Below are positions 1 through 5,656 of a stretch of 6,399 nucleotides of DNA, piece after piece. Where the stretch lies: positions 1 through 6,399 of the forward strand of contig CADBOW010000247.1 in NCBI GenBank assembly GCA_902796375.1, written 5' to 3'. Each line of letters starts with the position of its first letter. Positions within the stretch are counted from its first letter, which is position 1. Position numbers and translations under genes: made by a program. The DNA comes from an uncultured Lachnospiraceae bacterium. Lineage in GTDB: Bacteria > Bacillota > Clostridia > Lachnospirales > Lachnospiraceae. Below the pieces are notes generated by a model. That model did no database searches and was not told the DNA's origin. It saw only the letters and a program-made list of their open reading frames with translations.

Positions 1-317
1 AAATACAGGGGATACCGGACCTGAAACCAGAGCAGATATTCGAAGCCCAGCAGGTATCCCACAAGCAGGAACCCATTTCCCCCGTGGAGATACAGAGGAA
101 CAAATGCTCCCGTCATCAGCAGCAGGAAAAGGATTCCGAACTTCGCCGGGAAGAATTCCTTCAGCGCCATAAGGGAGATCAGAACCGAAACAAGCAGGAG
201 TACCTCGACAGATACTCCTGTATTGTTTGCCATTTCGAAGAATCCGTACATGCTGAAGACCAGCATGAATACGATCCGGACGATTATGAAATAATTATGC
301 TTCAGGAATTCCCCCAT
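1..317 (-). CDS. N-terminal membrane region of a probable sensor histidine kinase (partial)
   Basis: This open frame starts at an ATG at 317 and runs off the left edge, giving 105 residues with no stop. The visible part is almost entirely hydrophobic, with four likely membrane helices at about residues 9-27, 37-53, 60-74 and 77-94. The start is MGEFLKHNYFIIVRIVF. An AGAAGG ribosome site lies 8 nt upstream (326-331), and the start overlaps the end of the preceding permease gene by 16 nt, so the two are translationally coupled. No catalytic domain is inside the window. In Clostridia, ABC-2 exporter cassettes are often followed by a membrane histidine kinase and a LuxR-type response regulator, and a short multi-helix N-terminus fits the sensor region of such kinases. 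That identity is inferred from context and overall look. A third membrane component of the exporter is the main alternative. Confidence 0.6.
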   Translation of the reverse strand, partial: MGEFLKHNYFIIVRIVFMLVFSMYGFFEMANNTGVSVEVLLLVSVLISLMALKEFFPAKFGILFLLLMTGAFVPLYLHGGNGFLLVGYLLGFEYLLWFQVRYPLY

Positions 318-1585
318 CCGTTCGACCTTCTTAACTTCAGCCCCAGACAACCCAGGCTGAGATTTATGATCAGATATGCTGCTGCTATACATATTAGCAT
401 AAAATAGGCCGAATTGTCTCCCACAAATATCTTTTCAACCCCCTTCAGGAACCAGGTCTGGGGCATCACCGACGACAGCGCCTTCACGCCGGCCGAAGCA
501 CCGTTCAGCGGGAAATACAGGCCGCTGAACAGAGAAGACATACACCAGATGGCAAATGCTGCAATATTTGCGGTCATCACTTCTCCGATCAGGATTCCCA
601 CCAGCATGCTGAGGGATGAGAAGATCATACCGATCATGAAAATGAGCAGGAGGAAGGTTCCTCTGTTCATCCCCATATCATCGATATCCAGGAACAGGCT
701 GCAGATTCCCATCACTGCAGTCAGCATCACGGATACGAAGAAGGATGTGATGAACTTCGAGATGAAATACTTCATGGTACCGGTTTTGGTCAGATTGATC
801 CTGGTATACACACCGTTCTTCTGCTCCCGGATGGAGGTATGCGCCACGAAGATCCCGCAGAACACAAAGCCCAGGGTCATAAATGCAAATGCATATCCCA
901 TCTGTGTCTTCTGGTTCGTCTGCTTCGTATCCAGAACAATCCCGCCTTCTCCTACGGAAACGGCTACCACCTTTTTGACGGGGAGCTGACTGTCCGCTTC
1001 CTTCAGGGCCGTCAGGTCATATCCCAGCTTCTGCATTTCCGCCAGCTGTCCCTTCACATCCTGTTCCAGCACCTCCACCCGGCTGTCTTCCGAAAGCACA
1101 TAGATGGTCAGCGCCTCCCCGGTCTTTCCCTCCTTCACCAGCTGATCAAAGTCCGGGCTGAGATAGATGGCAGCCCCCATCCGGTCTCTGAAGCCGTCAG
1201 TTTCGATCTGCTCCTTCAGAGCCTCCCCGGTCAAAGGCTCCGGACAGATCTCCCTGTCCGTAAGATTCACTCTGCAGATCCGGAAGAGTCCCCGATCCGC
1301 CAGCTTCTCCAGGAAATACCCGGAAATGTCACTGTCAGCCGCATCATATACCTTGATGACACACTCCCCTTTGCCGCCGAAATAAGCCACCTTCTGGTCG
1401 ACCATCTCAAGCTCCCGGATCCTGCTGCCGGACAGCTCATCATAACCGCTGGATTCATAGGCTGCGGAGCTGTCGAAATTCGTCTTCAGGATCACCGTGG
1501 AAAGAAATGGCGTGATGAGCAGGAAGAACCAGAAGCCCCATGTTCTCAGCAGAAGTTTCATGCTTGTCTTCACCAGTGTTTTCAT
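302..1585 (-). CDS. ABC-2 type exporter permease, second subunit
   Basis: This 427-residue protein has the ABC2_membrane_3 architecture: one N-terminal helix (about 12-33), a large extracytoplasmic domain (about 35-228), then five helices at about 229-249, 273-298, 309-334, 339-361 and 393-416. It should be one half of the membrane channel of an ABC exporter, driven by the ATPase encoded two genes upstream. The motif SIREQKNGVYTRI just after the second helix is the usual cytoplasmic coupling segment of this family. The ATG at 1585 overlaps the TGA of the upstream permease (4-nt ATGA overlap), and AGAGGA at 1591-1596 is a good ribosome site 5 nt away. The outer domain resembles that of its partner only in size and position, so the pair probably forms a heterodimer. 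The substrate cannot be read from the sequence; peptide antibiotics, drugs or lipids are typical for the family. Confidence 0.88.
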   Translation of the reverse strand: MKTLVKTSMKLLLRTWGFWFFLLITPFLSTVILKTNFDSSAAYESSGYDELSGSRIRELEMVDQKVAYFGGKGECVIKVYDAADSDISGYFLEKLADRGLFRICRVNLTDREICPEPLTGEALKEQIETDGFRDRMGAAIYLSPDFDQLVKEGKTGEALTIYVLSEDSRVEVLEQDVKGQLAEMQKLGYDLTALKEADSQLPVKKVVAVSVGEGGIVLDTKQTNQKTQMGYAFAFMTLGFVFCGIFVAHTSIREQKNGVYTRINLTKTGTMKYFISKFITSFFVSVMLTAVMGICSLFLDIDDMGMNRGTFLLLIFMIGMIFSSLSMLVGILIGEVMTANIAAFAIWCMSSLFSGLYFPLNGASAGVKALSSVMPQTWFLKGVEKIFVGDNSAYFMLICIAAAYLIINLSLGCLGLKLRRSNGWGNS

Positions 1586-2748
1586 GCTCTTCCTCTCTTT
1601 CTGATCTTGCCCGCCAGAATGGAAACTGCCGAACAGACAACGATGATCGCCCCGCTGTAGGCAAGCGCAGCCGGCACATGGTCGCTGTTTCCGGCGCAGG
1701 ACATTTCCACCAGAGACCGATTGATATGATAAATGGGTGACAGCTGCTTCACTCCCTCGGGAAGGGACGAGAACATATAGGTTTCAAAGCTTCCTCCGCA
1801 GAAGCCCATGATCCATACGGTCATAAAGGTAACGATAATGGTGACCACCATATTTTCCGTAATGTTATAGAACATCAGGCCGAATGCGGTGGCTGCCCCG
1901 CAGGAGAATAGAACCACCAGTGCCGAAAGCAGCGGGTTCCCCCAATGGATCCCGAACATCAGGATCGAAAGGCCGACAGTGACGACGGTTCCGAGAACCA
2001 CCGAAAGCAGGATCGGCGTGTATCTGGACAGGTAGAACTTCGTTTCCGAGATCCCGGACACCTGGATCTTCCTGTTGATCCGGTATTTCTTCTCTGCCGT
2101 AAAGAGCCCTGCTCCGCAGACGATGGCACACCATCCGATGTATATGACCTCAATGATCCCGTAATAATCCTTCGCATCAATAGACGCCATATACTCCGGA
2201 TGCTCCACACGAAGATCCATGGCGCCCGGGTCCATGGCAGCCGGGTCTGCGGCGGCCGGGTCTGCGGCGGCTACGTCCATGGCGGCCGGGTCCATGGCAG
2301 CCGGGTCTGTGGCGGCCGGATTCATCGCCGCACTCTGCTGCGACGCCTTCTCATAGAAGGAGGAAACCATGTATTCCAGCACCTTGCTCTGCTCCAGATT
2401 ATCCTGATCTCCGTAGACGGTATAGCTTCCCGCCTCAAATTCCAGAAAACCGCCCAGCTCCTCCTTTCGGAGCAGCTCCTCCGGCGTACCCTGCTGGTAT
2501 TCCCGAAGCAGGATCCCATTTTCCTTTGCCACCTGCTTTAATGCGTTGATCATTTCCGGAGATACGCCCTCGCCCTGGATCCGGTAGCCGGCCTCGATCT
2601 TTTCACCGCTCTCGTATTTCTTCATAATGCCGTCAAATGCACTGGAAAGCAGCGAGATGAGAATGATCGGCGTGGCGATGAACAGCAGGATATTGGAAAT
2701 GCTGCGGACCATGATCTTGAAATTGTTTTTGATCAGATAACGAATCAT
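1582..2748 (-). CDS. ABC-2 type exporter permease, first subunit, with pentapeptide repeat insert
   Basis: This 388-residue permease of the ABC2_membrane_3 type has an N-terminal helix (about 18-37), an extracytoplasmic domain (about 40-195) and five further helices near 197-217, 243-266, 274-295, 299-320 and 358-379. The segment TAEKKYRINRKIQVSG after the second helix is the expected cytoplasmic coupling region. The ATG at 2748 follows the ATPase TAA (2749-2751) with no gap, and GAGGGA at 2756-2761, inside the ATPase 3' end, serves as ribosome site 7 nt upstream. The odd feature is a run of seven degenerate pentapeptides of the form (M/A/T)D(P/V)(A/G)A at residues 142-178, at the end of the outer domain just before the second helix. 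It looks like an expandable linker rather than a folded part. The frame stays open through the repeat, so the gene appears intact. It pairs with the next gene as the second half of the channel. Confidence 0.88.
   Translation of the reverse strand: MIRYLIKNNFKIMVRSISNILLFIATPIILISLLSSAFDGIMKKYESGEKIEAGYRIQGEGVSPEMINALKQVAKENGILLREYQQGTPEELLRKEELGGFLEFEAGSYTVYGDQDNLEQSKVLEYMVSSFYEKASQQSAAMNPAATDPAAMDPAAMDVAAADPAAADPAAMDPGAMDLRVEHPEYMASIDAKDYYGIIEVIYIGWCAIVCGAGLFTAEKKYRINRKIQVSGISETKFYLSRYTPILLSVVLGTVVTVGLSILMFGIHWGNPLLSALVVLFSCGAATAFGLMFYNITENMVVTIIVTFMTVWIMGFCGGSFETYMFSSLPEGVKQLSPIYHINRSLVEMSCAGNSDHVPAALAYSGAIIVVCSAVSILAGKIRKRGRA
2218..2322 (-). repeat. In-frame 15-bp tandem repeat, seven units, inside the first permease gene
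   Basis: Seven consecutive 15-bp units are visible, with plus-strand consensus CATGGCRGCCGGGTC. They start at 2218, 2233, 2248, 2263, 2278, 2293 and 2308, and a decayed eighth unit may follow at 2323. Each unit encodes one pentapeptide of the DPAAM type. Units 1-3 and 5-7 match with only four base differences over 45 bp, which points to duplication of a 60-bp block on top of the 15-bp repeat. Because the unit is a multiple of three, gain or loss of units would keep the reading frame. Confidence 0.93.
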
Positions 2749-3501
2749 TTAGTAATCCCTCAATTTCTTTCCTGTCAGTGTAAGGAAGACCTCTTCCAGT
2801 GTGATGGTGGATGTATCCTCCACCACCATTTTCTTCAGCTCTTCGCTGGTGCCGGTTGCGATCAGCCTGCCGTTGTCCATGATGGCGATCCTGGTGCAGA
2901 TGGCCTCCACCTCCTCCATGTAATGGCTGGTATAAATGACGGTGGCCCCGTTCCGGTTGGATTCCTTGATCTTGTCCAGAATGAAATTTCTGGACTGGGG
3001 ATCGATGCCCACCGTAGGCTCGTCGAAGATCAGCAGCTCCGGATGATGACCGATGGCGCAGGCGATGTTGAGCCGGCGCTTCATACCGCCGGAGAATTTC
3101 TTCGCATATTCATTTTTCTTCTCCAGAAGCCCTACATACTCCAGGGATTCCTCGATCCGCTCCTTCAGGAGGCTGCCCCGGATTCCGTAGAGGGAAGTGA
3201 AAAGCTCCACATTTTCCCATGCCTTCAGATTTCCGTGGATGGCCAGGTCCTGGGGGATGTATCCCACCTTCTCCAGCAGCTCCTTCCGGTTCTTCTGGAA
3301 ATCCTTTCCCATGAAATCCACCTCCCCGAGGGTGGGGCGGACGATCCCGCAGATCATATTCATGGTGGTGCTCTTCCCTGCGCCGTTGGGCCCCAGGAGT
3401 CCGAAGATCTCGCCCTCCCTGATCTCCAGATTCAGATTGTCCACCACAACCTTATTGTCATATTTCTTTGTAAGATCCTTCGTTCTGAGAATAGTTTCCA
3501 T
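2749..3501 (-). CDS. ABC transporter ATP-binding subunit (NatA/DrrA-type exporter)
   Basis: This cytoplasmic ATPase should power the two ABC-2 permeases encoded directly downstream. The 250-residue product has every nucleotide-binding motif in order: Walker A GPNGAGKST (37-45), Q-loop Gln84 in GYIPQD, signature SGGMKRRL (137-144), Walker B LLIFDEP (156-162), D-loop GIDP (165-168) and the switch His193 in TSHYMEE. The closing LEEVFLTLTGKKLRD is typical of the DrrA/NatA group. The frame is also open to an ATG at 3564, which would add 21 residues. I prefer the ATG at 3501 because it has a strong AGAGGAG site (3508-3514) 6 nt upstream, and because family members begin right at the METILRTKDLTKKY strand. 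The 3564 ATG is fused to the TATAAT box, although a weaker AGGA precedes it. It is the first gene of the operon, with a promoter and inverted repeat just upstream. Confidence 0.95.
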   Translation of the reverse strand: METILRTKDLTKKYDNKVVVDNLNLEIREGEIFGLLGPNGAGKSTTMNMICGIVRPTLGEVDFMGKDFQKNRKELLEKVGYIPQDLAIHGNLKAWENVELFTSLYGIRGSLLKERIEESLEYVGLLEKKNEYAKKFSGGMKRRLNIACAIGHHPELLIFDEPTVGIDPQSRNFILDKIKESNRNGATVIYTSHYMEEVEAICTRIAIMDNGRLIATGTSEELKKMVVEDTSTITLEEVFLTLTGKKLRDY

Positions 3502-3507
3502 GCGCTT

Positions 3508-3514
3508 CTCCTCT
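3508..3514 (-). promoter_or_regulatory. Ribosome binding site of the ABC ATPase gene
   Basis: AGAGGAG on the minus strand sits 6 nt before the ATG at 3501. It is the strongest ribosome site in the window and decides the start in favour of 3501 over the in-frame ATG at 3564. Confidence 0.85.
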
Positions 3515-3524
3515 GAAATAATAA

Positions 3525-3562
3525 GAGTGTGCCAAATGACACTGTTTTCATCTGACACACTC
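3525..3562. promoter_or_regulatory. Inverted repeat at the ABC operon promoter, candidate operator
   Basis: Two 15-bp arms, GAGTGTGCCAAATGA (3525-3539) and TCATCTGACACACTC (3548-3562), are inverted copies matching at 13 of 15 positions around an 8-bp spacer. The outer end abuts the TATAAT box, so the element covers the expected transcription start. That position suits a repressor operator; a 5'-end mRNA hairpin is an alternative. Read on the minus strand, it also holds two direct copies of GTGTCANNTG 16 bp apart. The binding protein is not identifiable from this window. Confidence 0.6.
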
Positions 3563-3591
3563 ATTATATGAATTCCTGTTTTTGATTTGTA
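3563..3591 (-). promoter_or_regulatory. Predicted promoter of the ABC exporter operon
   Basis: A perfect TATAAT -10 box lies at 3563-3568 on the minus strand. With a 17-bp spacer the -35 position (3586-3591) reads TACAAA, a poor match to TTGACA, and no extended -10 TG is present. The weak -35 hints that an activator may be needed. Transcription would begin near 3556, giving a leader of about 55 nt to the ATPase ATG at 3501. Confidence 0.6.
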
Positions 3592-3613
3592 GTGAAGAAA
3601 GATACATTTCCGG

Positions 3614-3629
3614 CATGACTTTCGTCATG
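3614..3629. other. Perfect 6-bp hairpin over the cyclase stop codon
   Basis: CATGAC (3614-3619) and GTCATG (3624-3629) pair perfectly around a 4-nt loop, and the cyclase TGA (3625-3627) lies inside one arm. On the minus strand no T-run follows, so it is at best a weak terminator for the cyclase gene. The T-run (TTTT at 3630-3633) follows on the plus strand, where no gene ends. It may only be a 3'-end stabilising stem. Confidence 0.35.
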
Positions 3630-5487
3630 TTTTCGCCTTCATCTTCTTCCTCTTCTTCACCTCGTACATCACCTCATCCGCCTTCTGGATCAGCTCCGGC
3701 AGAGAATCCGATTCCTGAGGAACCACGGTGATCACGCCCACGCTGGCAGAAAGCCGGTAGGGCTTGGCCAGCTGCTCATTCACCGTCTCCAGCTTCTGAT
3801 TGAAACGCTCCTCAAACTTCTCCGCGAGTCCCGTCCCACGTCCGATCACCACGAACTCATCTCCACCGATCCGGCTGCATACATCCACGGCTCTGCAGCA
3901 GCCGCGAATGGAATCCGAAATCCCCTTCAGGGCCGCGTCCCCCTCCTTATGGCCGTAGGTGTCGTTGATATTCTTCAGGCCGTCCATGTCGATGAACAGG
4001 ATGGTCAGCTCCGTCCCGTTCCGGACAGCCTCCTGGAAGACATATTCGGCATTATGGTTCAGGCCGTTCCGGTTGTAAATTCCGCAAAGGGGATCCAGAA
4101 CATTCAGCTTCGAAAGATTGTCGATGGCATTTCCGATACACATGGTAATGGTGTGACAGTGGATGGTGTTGATGGGGAAGTCCGTATTGGAAATGATATA
4201 GTACCCCAGGATCCGCCGGTCAAAATGCAGCGGCAGGTAGTAACTGATATTCCCGCCGGTGGTATAGGGCTCCGGTCTCAGCTGCCGGCTCTCATAGGTC
4301 GTTATGCTCTTCCCCTCTCCGTCCTTCCAGACCAGCGGCGCGGTCATCCGCTCCGGATAGCCGATCCCCTCATCCTCTACAGGAGAGACGCTGTAGGTGG
4401 TCTCCCAGTCCTTCACCAGGCACAGATTGAAATCCTGACACTCAATGGCCCGGAGCATGGTCTTGATGACCTCCACACACTCTTCGATATTCTCCACCCC
4501 CGCCAGCCCGGCGATCATCCGGTTCAGCATATGCACGTCGGTGTAGGTACTTGTCATGCGCTGGTACATTTCCCGGCGGAACTCTCTTATGCTCTCCGCA
4601 TCCTCTCCGTGGCAGCCGCAGCTCTCTGTGAAAACAGGCTCCGTCTCCAGGTCGATGCTTTGGGGCTGCTCCTCCCCGTTCATCAGGGCCAGCAACATCT
4701 CACAGGCTTTCTGTCCGGAGACATACAGCGGCCGCTTCACCGTAGTCAGGGCGGGGCTGGAATTTCTGGCCCCCAGGATATCATCGAAGCCGGTCACCAT
4801 CACGTCCTCCGGCACCCGGTAGCCCAGATCCTGCAGACGGCTCATGGCGGTCAGGGCCATACTGTCATTTGCGCACACAAAGGCATCCGGCATCTCCAGC
4901 CCGGATTCCGCGAACTCCTCGATAGCCCGCACGCCGTCGTAGCTCCGGAAGAACCCCGGATACATGCGCCGCTCCTCGTCGAAGGGGATCCCGTGCTCCT
5001 CCAGGGCGTCCCGGAAGGCCTGATACCGGATCACCGCCTCCTGATTCGCAAAGGGTCCGGAAATGTAGTGGAACAGCCGCGCCCCGTGCACCAGGATCAG
5101 ATGCTCCACCAGCTTCTTCATCACCGAGTAGTTATCGATGCTCACATCGTGAAACTCCTTATGATCCTTGCATTCAAAGATCACCGCAGGAATCCCGGCG
5201 GCCTTCACCCTATCGATCAGCGCATTCCGCGCTATGGTATTGGAAATGGTATTTGACACGATCACGCCGTCAAAGCATGTCAGATCCGGAAGCTTGAAGA
5301 TACTGTATTCGCCCGCATCAAAACCACTGCTGTCGACGATACCTCCGAAGGCAGAAAAATAAGAAACATTTATGTCATGCTCCCGGGCATACTGATTGAT
5401 CCCCAGGATGATCTGGTACGGATATTCCTCATCCATACCACAGATGAATACAGCTATATTCTTAATCGTCTGTTTCCCCTGTTCCAT
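3625..5487 (-). CDS. Soluble diguanylate cyclase with LacI-type ligand-binding domain (GGDEF protein)
   Basis: This 620-residue protein should make c-di-GMP from two GTP under control of a small ligand. Residues about 8-288 form a LacI/GalR-type periplasmic-binding-protein fold (Peripla_BP_3), shown by IAVFICGMDEEYPYQIILGI, PDAFVCANDSMALTAM, VTGFDDI and SPALTTVKRP. No DNA-binding helix-turn-helix precedes it, and no signal peptide or membrane helix exists, so it acts in the cytoplasm. After an ESCGCHG motif (near 288-294) come a helical linker (about 297-330) and a GAF-sized middle region (about 330-455). The GGDEF domain (about 462-615) has LDPLCGIYNRNG, FIDMDGLKNINDTYGH, the active motif RIGGDEF (GGDEF at 541-545) and an intact inhibitory I-site RAVD five residues before it. 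I chose the ATG at 5487 with TGGGG (5495-5499) 7 nt upstream; an in-frame TTG at 5502 would add five residues. It has its own promoter after manA. The ligand is unknown, and a sugar is inferred from the fold. Confidence 0.93.
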   Translation of the reverse strand: MEQGKQTIKNIAVFICGMDEEYPYQIILGINQYAREHDINVSYFSAFGGIVDSSGFDAGEYSIFKLPDLTCFDGVIVSNTISNTIARNALIDRVKAAGIPAVIFECKDHKEFHDVSIDNYSVMKKLVEHLILVHGARLFHYISGPFANQEAVIRYQAFRDALEEHGIPFDEERRMYPGFFRSYDGVRAIEEFAESGLEMPDAFVCANDSMALTAMSRLQDLGYRVPEDVMVTGFDDILGARNSSPALTTVKRPLYVSGQKACEMLLALMNGEEQPQSIDLETEPVFTESCGCHGEDAESIREFRREMYQRMTSTYTDVHMLNRMIAGLAGVENIEECVEVIKTMLRAIECQDFNLCLVKDWETTYSVSPVEDEGIGYPERMTAPLVWKDGEGKSITTYESRQLRPEPYTTGGNISYYLPLHFDRRILGYYIISNTDFPINTIHCHTITMCIGNAIDNLSKLNVLDPLCGIYNRNGLNHNAEYVFQEAVRNGTELTILFIDMDGLKNINDTYGHKEGDAALKGISDSIRGCCRAVDVCSRIGGDEFVVIGRGTGLAEKFEERFNQKLETVNEQLAKPYRLSASVGVITVVPQESDSLPELIQKADEVMYEVKKRKKMKAKT

Positions 5488-5508
5488 ACAAAAACCCCAC
5501 AACAGTCA

Positions 5509-5523
5509 GGGGCAGTCAGCCCC
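5509..5523 (-). other. GC-rich leader hairpin upstream of the cyclase gene
   Basis: On the minus strand GGGGC-TGACT-GCCCC forms a 5-bp all-GC stem with a 5-nt loop in the leader of the GGDEF gene, 22 nt before the ATG. Its CCCC arm could instead pair with the GGGG of the ribosome site (5495-5498), so two exclusive folds are possible. The stems are short, and a regulatory role is only a suggestion. Confidence 0.4.
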
Positions 5524-5550
5524 ATCCGAACAAAACACTCCTATAAGAAA

Positions 5551-5579
5551 ATTATACTAACAACCAGAGGAAAAGTCAC
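5551..5579 (-). promoter_or_regulatory. Predicted sigma-A-type promoter of the GGDEF gene
   Basis: A perfect TATAAT -10 box (5551-5556) and a GTGACT -35 box (5574-5579, four of six matches to TTGACA) are separated by exactly 17 bp. Transcription would start near 5544, giving a leader of about 57 nt. This makes the cyclase gene independent of manA. An AGGAG at 5538-5542 falls almost at the mRNA 5' end and is too far from the cyclase ATG to serve it. Confidence 0.7.
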
Positions 5580-5595
5580 GAAGAATTATGCAGCC

Positions 5596-5652
5596 GTCCG
5601 ACTCCCGCCGACCCGATCTCCAACGGTCCGATCCCCCGCCGACCCGATCTCC
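5596..5652. repeat. Imperfect tandem duplication of about 30 bp after manA
   Basis: The 18-bp block CCCGCCGACCCGATCTCC occurs exactly twice, at 5604-5621 and 5635-5652. Each copy is preceded by GTCCGA (5596-5601 and 5626-5631), giving two units of 26-27 bp repeated at a 30-31 bp step. The array begins 4 bp beyond the manA stop codon and is much richer in GC than the promoter region beside it. No open frame uses it, and no T-run follows on the minus strand, so it is not a standard terminator. Confidence 0.85.
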
Positions 5653-5656
5653 GCAT

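Noticed and set aside
84..407. 107-codon open frame on the plus strand near the left edge
   Set aside because: The minus strand here encodes an overlapping, coupled membrane protein with a ribosome site. The plus frame is a charged, low-complexity shadow.
839..1660. 273-codon open frame on the plus strand, opposite the second permease
   Set aside because: It has no motif, no membrane pattern and no convincing ribosome site, and it lies fully antisense to a well-supported permease gene and its upstream overlap.
2218..2322. CRISPR-like array
   Set aside because: The units are directly adjacent 15-mers without spacers and encode an in-frame peptide repeat.
3502..3564. N-terminal extension of the ATPase from the ATG at 3564
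   Set aside because: The ATG forms the end of TATAATG and precedes the predicted transcription start. The extension has no counterpart in the family, and the 3501 ATG has a far better ribosome site. A weak AGGA upstream of 3564 keeps it from being fully excluded.
3614..3629. Strong intrinsic terminator for the GGDEF gene
   Set aside because: The stem is perfect but only 6 bp long, and on the coding strand it is followed by CCGGAAATG rather than a T-run.
3949..5256. 435-codon open frame on the plus strand, opposite the GGDEF gene
   Set aside because: It is the antisense of a gene with clear domains. Its translation is rich in His, Gln, Leu and Arg with no recognisable motif, as expected for a shadow of a GC-rich coding strand.
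5488..5502. TTG start at 5502 for the GGDEF protein
   Set aside because: It adds only five residues (start MWGFC), has no ribosome site directly upstream and lies next to the leader hairpin; the ATG at 5487 is more likely.
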